Source: Endomychus coccineus (taxonomy: Eukaryota > Arthropoda > Insecta > Coleoptera > Endomychidae). Taken from it: DNA of 64,000 nucleotides. Below the pieces are notes generated by a model. The model saw only the letters and a program-made list of their open reading frames with translations. It ran no database searches and was not told the DNA's origin. The DNA lies in the NCBI GenBank assembly GCA_958510875.1, contig OY294069.1, positions 162,625,111-162,689,110 on the forward strand. Direction: 5' to 3'. Below, one piece after another: positions 11,060-23,900 of this stretch. Positions within the stretch are counted from its first letter, which is position 1; the number at the start of each line of letters is the position of its first letter. Made by a program: the position numbers and the translations under genes.

Positions 11060-11800
11060 ATTACATCTTCATGAAACATATCCCTACTAGTAACCATTGC
11101 ATGCAAATGGAACGCCAAACACACAAGATTGAACTATGTTACAGACAAATCTTTGAGTCCTTCCTTGTTGCACCATTTTTCCACATTGTTCATTGCTTGC
11201 TGCATCAGAGACGCTATTGTGTTCCCGAGCCTCCTTTGTACGTTATTATACGATGTCACCCGCATATCCGTCTACGTAGAATCCTATACTCTAAAAGAGT
11301 ATCAGAAGTTCGTCTACCATCAGACTCCACAGCAGAGGTACAGTACACCTCTCTGCGGACATCCTCCAGAGGTCCGTACCTCCTTCTCAACCTCGTTAAT
11401 AGTCCTGCATTGGAGCATGTTGTGGATCCATATGCACAGCAAACCCTTCATTCCTCGCTCTTGCGTTGCTCCGGCAATTGTTTCGATAGAGGTATTTTCA
11501 AAAGCTCCCTCTATGTCCAGAAAGCTCGCTAGCGCAATGTCTTTGCAGTCCAGCCATTTGTCTACTCTCTGTATAAGCTCGTGTACCTCCATTTTGCAGG
11601 ATCCGCAGGTTTGGCAGACATTCTGGTTATAATGTAGGGGTTTCTCATAAGAGTTCCATCCTTGACTTGCCTGTCGATCAGTTTCTCTAGAGCTCTCAGG
11701 AGAAAATATGTTAGACTGATCGGACGGAAGGATTTTAGCTAGGCGTAAGACTCTCGCCCTGGCTTTGGTATGAAAACTACCTTTGCATTTGGTATGACAA
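11060..11800 (-). mobile_element. LINE fragment: reverse transcriptase palm
   Basis: Minus-strand frames read RPISLTYFLLRALEKLIDR near 11700, then MEVHELIQRVDKWLDCKDIA, motif A FLDIEGAFENTS and motif B GGCPQRGVL. In shifted frames the fingers/thumb side continues (VVDELL-like, then IASLMQQAMNNVEKWCNKEGL). The DIEGAF signature is typical of LOA/R1/Jockey-type non-LTR elements. Several frameshifts and stops make it a pseudogene. It abuts the 810-bp repeat at 11053. Confidence 0.85.
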
Positions 11801-14800
11801 CTCCACTCTTCCGGTATGTACCTTTACCAAGATCACTAAAGATTAACGATGTCACTACTGTGTTAGCTCTATAGCATCAGCTTCACCAGAAATAAATAAC
11901 ATCAGCAATAAGGTTCTACGAAGTTAGTGTAATATGTAGAACCGATCGCGGCAGTACAATCCACATTGAGCGAGAAATTTCAACTTGTCCATTATAACCC
12001 TGTATCCAAACCATCTCCGGTCTGCCCTACATCCTTAATGAGATTATACTGTTTGACATATTTATATTTTACATATACTACTTAGTTGTATCTATTATAG
12101 TTTTTATAGTTCCATTTGAGGGAATGAATTATTACATATACAGGATAAAATGGATGAGATGGATGGTTGTAAAAAAAGATTGAAATACAAATTCTTAATG
12201 GACATTTATTTACAAAAATTAATACAAATAATAAAAGTCAAAATTTGTTTATTTACAACATTAAAATCGAGTATAGCTCTCTTATCTATTTTTTATTAAC
12301 ATTTACAAAATTCAATAGTCTTTTGCATCTTATTTACAAAATAATATACAATAATTTATTTAAATAAATGTTATTGACAAACTAAAGAATTTGAAATCTG
12401 TTTCTAAATTAAAGTCTTCTGAGATCATTTCGAAATAAAATGTTTTTGAGCAAGAAAACAAAAGAAATAATTATGAACAATAATTGGAAGTTTACTATTT
12501 ATGAAATTATAATAAACTTTCAACTGGATTTCAATAAACAGCTTATTAAAATATTACAAAAATATAAAACACTCTAATTTTAATTAAGTACACTACTTAT
12601 AAAAACATAATGTATTGATAGTTATATTACTTTTCTTTGGCACATTTTAATTAAGTTACATAACAAAAATAATCATTATTTATGTCGAAAATAAGGGATT
12701 CCTTGTAGTCAATGCTTACACCAATTTGATGGGCAACACTAGGTTTTATAAAATTGATTGTTCTATTAATGAAGAATATATAATGGGAATTATGAACAAA
12801 TCAATTTACCAATTTCATGTGATAATAATAATTGAAGTGAAATCAGTTAATTTAATTTGTTTTATTACGATTATTTCACGACGTGAATATTACTTCGATT
12901 AATTATTAATGATGAATTTTGCTAAAATGCCTTCACACTGAACATCCATATCTTAAAAATGTTTTAAATTTTCTAGAATATAGATAATAAGTATACAATG
13001 GAAAAAAAAATTAAGCTTGCAAAATAACTTGAATCAACAAGGAAAGTGAATCAAGAAAAATTGGCAGAATTAACTAATTAAACATTAAATATATTTTTAT
13101 GATTTACGTATCAAATGTTTTTTCTAATTCATAACGGCTTAAGAATAAATAAAAAAGAAATAGGCAGATAGACTGAAATTGTTGGTAGATAGGTCCCGAG
13201 ATAAGCAGCCTAGAACATTGAATATAAACTAAAATTTGTTTACATGAATGTGTGAGTCTTATTCTAAGCGGACAGTATAAATGTTAGCCGTAAACACAGC
13301 TATAGTCACGCATAGCCGATGCTGTGTCTATTTGTATTTGTAGTCATTGACTTACAAACCCATAGACTGTTATTTGAGATGTCGTTTTTCACCGCTAGGA
13401 ATGAACTAGATCGCAGAGGATCTTGTGTATCGACCTATCAATAGAATATGTGGAATAACGAAATAAAACAAATTCAAATTTTCACGAGTGACACTTTCAA
13501 AGCAGCTTATAAATATTTGCAGTTAGTATAAATAAAAATTTGTGTTTCATTCCGTTATCCTATATTCTTTTAATCATTTAACATCAAGTAATTACCGAAT
13601 CCCTTCAGAATTAGTTAATTAACGATCAAATGACAGTTGCGTAAAAAAAAAGCACTTGAAGTCTCAGTCAAAATATAAAAATATTTGATAACCACTATCC
13701 ATAGTGTTAATAATTTAATATGGGTAATAGATAAGCTCCTACCTATTCCAATAAATGTATGTAATCAACCTGTTTTGAGCACTACTGACTCGATCTAGAC
13801 TATTTTTGACATGATGTCTCTTATGTAAACTTTACTTGTCTTGTTGATGGGTTATGTGTTGTCTGTCATAGCATAAAGTCTGACTTGTGATAATGTTCCC
13901 TTAATGTAGGGAAATGTCTGTCTTGTAAATTGTACGTGATTATATTAGCAGTCACAAACGTCAAAATATATCGAATCCCTTTGACCTCGTTCGTAATCGT
14001 GAAAAATCCGTTCTTAGCGGATGCCTACGTCATATAAAGGAATATATCTGCCAAGTTTCAAGTCGGTTCGCTTTATAGTTTCGGAGGTTTCGTGATGAGT
14101 GAGTCAGCCAGTCAGTCAGTGAGTGGTATTTGCGTATTACATATAGGTATAGATTTGACTCGTAGAAGTGCTAGAAACCGATTTTGCTTACAAAAGTGGG
14201 GAAAGTCAGTGATCGATTGCTCACAGCTCATTAATTAATGAAACATTAACAATTTATCGGTTTAGTCATCACTTATTTATGAATCTAATTTATTATTATC
14301 ACTATAGTGGATACTTTGTTATTTTTTGTGCATTGAGACATTCCTTTGGTACCATCAGAATAATATGTAGTGTCAGCAGTGATTTAAAGTCCTGGGAATC
14401 CCTTAATTTCCAGATATTGAACGGAAAAGTAATAAAACGGACAATACAGAGAAATATAAAATTATACAACAATACAGTACAAATACTTACTTATTGCAAT
14501 TAGAATCACATTTTATTTAAAATTGTTTTGTTTCGTTACCCAAACTAACATAGTTCATAAAAAACACTTGGCGTAAGATGGCATTTCAGTTTATTATGTC
14601 ACTTATTTAAAAGTCAGTCAATTGTTCACATACACACTTTAAAATTAAATAATTATTGTGGGATGAATAAATGGGATTCAGGTACAAAAATGATATTATT
14701 AAAAAATTTCCAAAATGACGTAGTGGCTGAAAAACACGATAATTTGAGTGGTATAGCTGGAACGGTCCAAACAGGTGGTGAAAAGTGTTAAGTGAACATC

Positions 14801-14805
14801 GTTAA
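11801..14805. other. 3' flank and probable long 3' UTR of echinoid
   Basis: Strongly AT-rich, with no protein remnant or transposon terminus recognised apart from the dispersed repeat at 13830-14140. Several TTTATT hexamers (AATAAA on the minus strand) lie below the ed stop at 14806, so part of this is probably ed 3' UTR; the polyadenylation site cannot be fixed from sequence alone. Confidence 0.4.
13830..14140 (+). repeat. dispersed repeat, partner of 640-1100
   Basis: Carries the same two blocks as 640-1100 in reversed order, plus a short GTCAGTCAGTCAGTGAGTGG run. Family unknown. Confidence 0.5.
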
Positions 14806-14972
14806 TTAAACGATAATTTCACGAATTACCCGCCGCGTCCTCGAGTTGGGAGTGGAATAACCGCTTTCTAAACTTTCTTCATAACTTAACGACATGTGTT
14901 GCGGTGGCTTCTCATCTTCCATTTGTTCCAGATACGGATCAGGCAGCCCACTTACATCGTGATATGGCGAAT
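14806..14972 (-). CDS. ed: echinoid exon G: C-terminus with PDZ ligand EIIV
   Basis: The last coding exon is 167 nt (2 nt + 55 codons including TAA), with acceptor TTTTTTTGCAG. It reads DSPYHDVSGLPDPYLEQM and ends TRRVIREIIV-stop. The terminal Glu-Ile-Ile-Val is the class II PDZ-binding motif known from Drosophila Ed, where it recruits Canoe/afadin and Bazooka/Par-3 to adherens junctions. This motif is the strongest single reason for calling ed rather than another Ig cell-adhesion gene. Confidence 0.92.
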
Positions 14973-17900
14973 CTGCAAAAAAAAATGCCATTAGGATAAT
15001 GTTGATGCTAATTTTATGTACAGAATGTATAATATAAATCAACTAAAACAGGGTTAGCCAAACTGAACTTTAGGATTTGATTTCCGCGTCGTTTGCATTG
15101 TGTGAACTTTGGAAGTTTGCATTTGTACAGTTGCTACCAAAACACACTTCTTCAAGGCTTCATATACATGGAAGTTATTGCAGAAAATCTTATTCTCATT
15201 TGAAGCACTTTGTGAATCCACTTGTTAATCAAGATAGATTGACTGATCCGTAGATTACTAACTTCATCTACCTTCCTTATTATAGCCCAACTTTTAGCTT
15301 TCGGACACTTCTGCTGGATAAATGTATGGACTATCCTGTGGATCCTTCGGGAATCCACACACTAAATTTCATGAAAATCCATTTATTAAAAAAAAGGTGA
15401 TATGTTTTTTCGGCTTCCTTGACTGGACTTACATTATAATAACAGGGTTTTTCTGGACAAAATATGATAAATTATTTTTTCACATATACCAACATTTCTT
15501 CTTTTGTAATTGGTAAATAGCAAACCCAAAGCGATCACATCATCAACAGAAGACCTTTTTTACTTGTGCGACCTCGGCATGAGAAAACGGCCCCGGCGTG
15601 GGCCATGGGGAAGCGAAAGATCTGCTTCCACTTTGTTCGAAAAAAAATAGTATAACTTGACGTCTTTCCACGCCTTTATCTGCTTCTAATCATTTTCAAT
15701 ATATTATTAAACCGTAATCTTCGGATCAGTTTGGAATCTCTTCATTTACAGAAATATTATAGAAAATCATAGTTAAATTTAATTGGCTTATACTACTGTT
15801 GAAATGAGTAACCGAATGTGTCACTTACCAATATGTTGTTCGATGCGTTTCTTTGGTTTATGTACAGCTACGTAGGGGTCGCTACAGTAGTCTTGTCTGG
15901 ACGGATTGTTGCTGCTGCGCATATAATCATCTCCATGATTACTCTGGGTAGTAATGTGTGGATAAGGGGCATAATCATCCACTGCACCGTATCCACCGTG
16001 TGTTATCGGATCGTATCCATACGAATTTTGTCTGTCCACGTTCATGTGATGTTGTTGTAGTTGGTTGTTGGAATTGGTGGATGCCGCAGCCATTTTCATT
16101 TGCCACAAAGAATCCTGAGAGTTGACGCTGCCGCCGTTGTTGGAATTGGAATAACTGTTTTCCAGATATGCCATGTTCGCCCCTAAAATTGTAAGGTTAA
16201 TTTATTGTAGGTGATTGGTAAAAAAAACTATTTTTTTTTTCGATTAGCGCAATCAAATGTATTTTGAAAACCTTGTGGGCTTAAAGAGTTCTTTGGTAGA
16301 GTTTCAGATAAAGAATTTGTTTCGTGGCGATTGGTCTTTGTTGAATAGCTATTATCACTTTCCATAGAAATATAACATTCCGGTGCATGACGCACGAAAC
16401 CATGTTCAGTTGTGTTTTGTCTTAATACTTGTTTTAACTGATTCGAAACTAACATATAATTGGTTATAATGAATGTAATGGCAATTAGGTTTCATTACAA
16501 TGATCATTATTCAAAGTTGACCTTGCGTTGTAATTAAAATGTAAGTGTTTTACAACAACAGCATTGCATCAGTTTTTGCTTTATATGGGGAAATAATTAT
16601 TCACTTATTGGGGCGATGCGAAAACGCAAAATATGTACAACACGTATATTTCGGGAATAGTTCTTGTAAGAAAACTATTACTCATCAAGGTCGTTCATCT
16701 CTATATCCATGGCAATGATTATTTATTATTCTTAACAAATATGCGCACTATTAGTGTAGTGTCTAGTAGTGGCATCTATCGGACAATAGCTGGTGAAGTG
16801 AAATCAGTAAGAATGTACTGATAATTTCAAACAGTTTTCTTCTTTTAGAACATAATGTATACTGTAGTATCATCTATCGAACAACTAAAAACTAAATCAG
16901 TAGGTGGTGTGTTGAGTGACGTTTTAGCGTACATTATACACATTTTTCAAATAATCGAATAGACAGCTAAATATACTGGTTGATTAGAGTTCAGGGTATC
17001 GAGGTTGTTATCAAAAACCGTGCCATAAATATTTATCATGCTCCATTCTTGATTTAAAAGAAGTTATATTTAAAAAATGTCTTCTTTTTACTACTACACA
17101 ACACAAGACGTTTCATAATATCAATAGGTACCTTTATCCGTTGTTGAAATTTTTCGGAGCTGCATGTAGATTATTTTAAATATTGTGCTATCGGACTATG
17201 TGTTTTTATAAGCACGACACGAGGAATTTTCAATATCATCATCGATATCAGCAGCTTCAGGAATAGAAAATCACATGATTACATGAACATTCATCTAACA
17301 ATTCAGAAAATAAGTCTCATGTATTGTATTGTAACAAGGGTTTTAAGTTAATATGGCCGATTTAATAGTACGATCTTGATCAATTCCTTCGAACTTTGAG
17401 ACTGGATTTAACTGAAGTCGATGCTGAGGTTTATACTCGAAACTGACACATAATATTATTTAATATTATCAATCAGCATCATGCCAATGACGACTACAGG
17501 TTGTGGCCGATCTAGCACCTTCTGAGTATGCCAAAGTTACTACGTGCCCAGAAATGGTAACCCCAAACGTTCCTCAAGCCAAGCGGGAAGCGGGCTCTAT
17601 TGAAACTTTTTGGGCCCTAGTGGCTGAAAGTTCATAAAAATTATTGGGAAGCCCAAAGTAAACAACTAGCACCAATCCAAGTACTAAATGTTGAAGACTA
17701 ACTAAGGATCACTTGTTATTTAGCATGTTATATTTAACAAATGAAGATTTATTAGATTCAAACTTATGTAACGGGTGTTATTGACAATGATATGGTCTCT
17801 CTAGTCTGGACCACTGGACCAGTAACATTACAAAATAATAGTTTTAGACAGTTGCTTCGCTTTTCTCACGGAGTTCATCATTGGAACGAGAAAGTCAAAG

Positions 17901-20900
17901 TTTTTATAGTTGCTGAGCGATCATTCTGTTGAAGGTACATATAACCGATATTCCCTGTGATGAAAATACCAAATTATTTAACGCCACCTGCGAATAGATA
18001 TCCCACTAAGAAGCCAAACCATGGACCACATTGACTAATCGATTTCTCGAACTTTCAAATTTGCGGGGAATATTAGACTACTAAAGAGCCATAGATGGCG
18101 ACACAGAACCGAACCAATGGAACAATCTAGATACAAATGAATGTATGAATACATTCATTTGTTTCTAAATCAGTAACATTATAAAATAATAGTTCTAGAC
18201 AGCAGTACCTCCTGTACTTTGTAATATTTGTTTGCATAAGCTACAGTGCTAGTGAAACTATAGTCCCATTTATTAATTAAACAAGTGTTTAGAATGGATT
18301 TTCATCACGTAATGGCTGATTCTATTCAATCATTCCGTTGAAGCTTCACATAAACGACATGCAGCGTGTAAAACGCCATCTATGAATAAATGTTCCACAA
18401 AGTACCATTGATGTTGTTGGCATTGAAACTATTGCAGTTGGGAATCAAATTCATTAATACCCCCTTCAGTTATTAATACTTTTGGATATACTTCAAATGA
18501 AAGATGACTATATTTTGAAGATTTCGAAACTTGTTCTCTGAATTCCATAGAGAAATTTGGATCTTGATTTGTAATTTCGTAAAGATCACATATAAACTTC
18601 TTCAGTTTTTCCATATAACCATTTTGATTAATAAATTTGAAGAATGCATCTAGTTGACGAATTGTTATTGAATCAAATATACTGATTGAATACTGTTGGG
18701 TTTGATTAATGAGCACTAAACATTGAGCATTCGACTCTGTCAAGTTACGCAGAAGATAGAAGGGTATTAAGCAGAAGTTGGAGAATTTCTGATTAGACAT
18801 TAATTGGAAGACGGTTTCATTTCGGGATCGAGCCTTTATTTAATTTAATAAATTTTATAGACCCTCAGATACACTTCATTCAATTAGTGCGTATCTCATC
18901 GAAAGAACTTCCCAAGCTTAAGTGAAGTTCTTGGCTAATTTTAAATGAGAACTTTTAAAATCAATGAAATGGAAATTCATCTTAATTTGTAGGCTTACTA
19001 AATTGTATATTGTAGTGTATATTAATATAAATATCAATTATAAAGCGCATTTGGACTTACTAATCAAATCAATAAGTTTATTTATGATTAGTAAATCATT
19101 TCTTGACAAAAATTGGACTGTATTAGAACGATTGGACTGAGATCAACTAGAAAGTTCCGTATGTATCAAATTTTGTTCATGTACTTACAATCTCCATTTG
19201 CAATATTCTGCCTGCTTTGGATGTCGGGATTTGCCACTTGGTATCCATAACCATTCTGGGTAGCGTAAACAGCTGTTTTCTGGTCTTCCAATGCCAACGC
19301 AAGATCTAAGGAATGTTCCAATGCCTTGTTCTCCATACCGGAAGATGGATAATACGGTGGAGGGGCTTGATTTTGTTGGGGAACGATGGTGGGTCTAACC
19401 GAATCCATTTCATAATCCTTGGCTTGTGATTTCTTCGATTGATTTCTTTTGCATCTGCAGAATATGAGGAGTAGTCCGATGAACAGGACGAATACTATGC
19501 AAGAAATTACTATGGCAATTAGCGTTGGTGTGGCTAATGCAGATGCTTCGCGAATATAAGCCGATCCCACTGCAAAAACAAACAACTCAATTAGACTGCG
19601 AATCGAAAAGAAGAAATACGCATCACTTACATTCTGCAGAAATGGTGTCGCCACAATGTTCCGGATGGGTCTTCAGACATAATTTTACTCGAATTTGCGG
19701 ATTGTATTCGTCATTAACGCCTATAGGTTCGTCGGCTAAAGATCGACCTAAGCTTTTGGAATTCCGATTGCTGACATGGTCTAGATTGGTCTCCTTATAT
19801 GTGGGCGACATTCCAGATACTTGGAGAGGAATTATGTCCACCTGTTGCCATACCATATTTGGCCGGGAATCGGGACTAACCAATTCTACAACCGCTACCA
19901 GAGGTAAACAGGTTGGTGGTATGTTTATCGATAAAGTGTGAGTCGATGGTTCATAAGCAACTCGTTGAGGAAGAGGTATTCTGTCTACTCTTGTTGAAAT
20001 GCGTATTTCTTGCGAGCTACCGCTATCACCCTTGGTGTTCAAAGCTTTCACCTGGAAATATATCACATTATTCCATTAATATATCCTAGAATATACAGGA
20101 GTACAAAAGATTAACCAATAAAACATGATGACATAATAAGTTATGTTGTCAATACCTCAAAAGATAGAAAAGTAAACGAGGGGCTCATAAAGTTTCTCAA
20201 ACTGATTCGACGATGAAAACATACAGATTTTCGAAAACCTATATTAGTCATAGAACTACTCTAGTACCTAAAAAAAAGTACTCGGAGGACATTGTCAAAG
20301 AAGCTATTAAAGAAGAATCGGGGGTGTTATTATAGATTGAGAAATGCAGATGACAAAATCTTCATAGTACAAATCTTGAAGATATACAGGAAGTCATGTA
20401 AGATGTAAATAGGACGAGCCAATCTTATGGATTGAAAATGAAGTTAGATCAATAGATCAATCACTTCCCTCCCTTTTGTTAGTAAAATAGCTTTTGGACA
20501 CCTCTGTGTGCCAAATGTATGATTCTAGGTACACCTGCTGGCAGATGAACTATCAAAATTTGACATAAAGTAAACTCACATCAATTAGGCTGCAACGTAA
20601 CATCGACGACGTCACTTGAATCTTAAAAGAAGAATTTCAGACACTTCTGCAGGTTGAATATATATGACCAGAAGAACAATGTTGCCATTTTGGTGTAATG
20701 AAAATACTATATAATACCATTTGAAAACTAAAGAAGGATGTTAAAAATACTAATTGAAACGGGACTATACAATACAGTTCGTACATTCACAACTTAAGAG
20801 CGGTTTGCAAAATTTCAAATCCATACGACCAATAGGAACGTGCGCAATCGTCTCCTTGGTTTAAACACACGCATACACAGAAATCATCTCAAAAATATTA

Positions 20901-23900
20901 ACGCGAAGAGCCGGAAAAAGTTTTAGACCGATTACAATACTTCCCTTATACTACGAATAGAGAAAGAGGTAAAATGACCAAATATATGCAAAATCCATAG
21001 TTATGAAAACACAGACGCAGATTGAACATATATGACATTCCCATAGAAACGACCAAATCAAAGAAGTGAAAACGCTCATTGAAATAGGAAAAGCAGGATT
21101 CTTAAAGATGAAAAACCTTTCTACAGACATACATATTTTGGACGGTGCGATCTCAAGTCCTCTCGAGCATGCTATGCATGGAAGCAAGGACTCTTAAGAA
21201 GGACCATATAAAGAAACTAGAAGCATTTGAAACGTAGAATGTGGATTCATTGCTGTATGTTGGGTTAACCACATAATGAATGAGGAAGTTATGCGAAGAA
21301 TGCTGAAACGACAAGAACCCTCTTCAGGATAAAATGGAGGAAAGGACATGACGAATGAGGAGGTTATGTGAAAAAAGCTGAAACGAAAAGAACTTCACGA
21401 TGAAAAGAAGGAAAGGAGAGCAAAGATCAAAATCAAGAGGACCTGAGCATATTTGTTCTTGAGAAAAAAAAGATGAAAGCTGCTATAGCCATTAGAGTCT
21501 ATTTTTACCATTTGGATCAAACAAACTATATGTTCCAGAGATTCCGTTGAGCTTTGACGTTTGTTACAGATAGGACATGGTATTGAGAAATAGAAGTTTC
21601 GATTGATTAAAAACTTGATGTTACCTTAAACAAGTAGCTCTGATGTTGATCCAAATGTGAAATGTTACAAGGAACATTCTGTTGACAATCAACTTCAGCC
21701 CAATCCGCAGCCTTGGTGACCATTCCGCACCCTTCTATTAAAATTTCATCCTCGCTCGGAATCTTCTTATATGACACGAAATATTTGGTGTTCCAAATGC
21801 CGCCATTGAAGCCAGGATTCCAGTTCAAAGTGACGAAATTGTGGCCGGTGTGTGTCGATATTAGATTGGTCGGTTTCTCTGGCGGTCCTTTCGGTTGCAG
21901 TCCGATTTTTGTTTCGACTTGGCCCCGACTGTTCACAATCTGACAATTGTACTGGCCGTAATCCTGTTTTTTGATGTTGGAAATTTTAAGGACGCTCGTG
22001 TATATGTCGTTGTTGTCGTTACTGGGGCGAACGACATAGTGACCTTCTGATGAGGAATGCAGGGGTGAAATGTGGGAATCGTAAAACCATTTGAACTCCG
22101 GTTTCGGATAAGCTTGAACTTTGCATATAACTTCTGCTGTTTCCGACAAATCGTACGCTACTTTGTTGTACTGGTGTAGAACTATTGGCTCATCTGGAAT
22201 AGAACAAAATTACATTTGAAGTTGATATTTACAGAGCGAGGTGGTATATATAAATTACAACTAAATACAGAATATAAAAATAGAACTGTAAATAATATAT
22301 GAACATTTGAGACGGTTTGAGAGATGCTAGGGTTAAATATATCTATCTGATCACCTGTCGTGTTGCAAATATTGCTCATGTGGTACATCGGAGAAATTAA
22401 TAAGACATGATTCTAGGAGTAGGTTAATAAAAAGTTATGTTTGCACGCGATAATAACCTAGAAATATTGAAATTTCCATCGGAAAGAAGGTGAAAATCAT
22501 TAAATTGGTTAAACGTTAATTTGAAAATGAAGAGTACAGACTGACAATCTCGATTGGCACTTATAGACCAGACGGCGGGGACGAAATAATATGAAAACGC
22601 GTATTTTCCGGGCGGAAGCAATGTTTCGATTGATTCTTATGTATTTTTTTGCCGTAGGATACGATTATCGTTACCCGTACTAAAAAAGTTGTGCTTCATT
22701 TTTTAATTTAACAATTTGTGAAAAAAAAATTACTTTTTTTTACATTTTCCTTTATATCTCCTTTCCTGTGCATTTTTAGCATTATGTACCTCATAGTTTT
22801 TTTCCTTGCTTAATTATCTACAGAATGAGATCTGGTGCGATATCCCAAGTGCCATTGTTAACCTGCAAATTGCGTTGAAAGTTGAAAGAGCGTGTTTTTT
22901 TCAACATTCAATATCTCACCAATTAAAATACCTAGGAGCTCGAAATTCTCAAAAAATATAACTACTACTAATATAAATAAGTGCACCAAATTTCAAAACG
23001 ATCGCTCCTTAATTTTTAGATTTATTAACGATCAGTTTTTTTTTTCGAAGTTTAGTTGCATAATGCGCCAAAGTTGCTATGATCTGATTTTGATCCAACT
23101 GATCTAAAAAATTCAAACAAATATTCAAATTTGATATTTTGTTGGAATTTGAAAAAAAAGTTAATTAGAACCGGTTTTATAACGATTTGTTTAATACTAG
23201 TAGTTATATAGTTTTATACTTGTGTATAGAACTACTAGTGTTAAACAAATCGTTATAAAATCGGTTCTAATCAACTTTTTTCAAATTTTAACGGGATATT
23301 AAATTTGGATAGTTTTTGAATTTTTGAGATCAGTTGGATTAAAATCAGACGAACACAGCAACTTTGGCGCATTATGCAACTAAACTTCAAAAAATTTTTT
23401 GATCGTTAATAACTCTGAATGTTAAGAAGAGATCGTTTTGAAAATTGATGCATTCATTTATACTAGTAATAGCAACGTATTCTGAGAATTTCAAACTCCT
23501 AGGTATTTTAATTCTTGAGATATTGAATGTTTGAAAACACGCTTTTTCAACTTTCAACGCAATTTCCAAGTTAACAATGGCACTTGGGATATCGCACTAG
23601 ATCTCATTTTCTAGTTAATTAAGTAAGGAACAAAAAACTATGAGGTGCATAATGCTGAAAATGCACAGGAAAGGAGATATAAAGAAAAATGTAAAAAAAG
23701 TCAATTTATTTTTCATAAATTGTAAAATTAAAAAAAGAAGCACAACTTTTACAAAGTACGGGTAACGATGATCGTATCCTACGGAAAAAATACATAAGAA
23801 TCAATCGAAACGTTGCTACCGTCGGGAAAATGCAGGCCAAAATCTCAGCCGTCTGGTCTACTTAGGTTAATCACCGGATATCTTTGAAGTAGCTGATCAT

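Noticed and set aside
11129..11632. 167- and 178-codon plus-strand ORFs
   Set aside because: Antisense to the LINE reverse transcriptase, whose motifs are clear on the minus strand.
14806..15042. ATG-initiated ORF starting in the intron (MIYIIHSVHK)
   Set aside because: The part above 14972 is intron; the acceptor TTTGCAG and matching phase define the exon.
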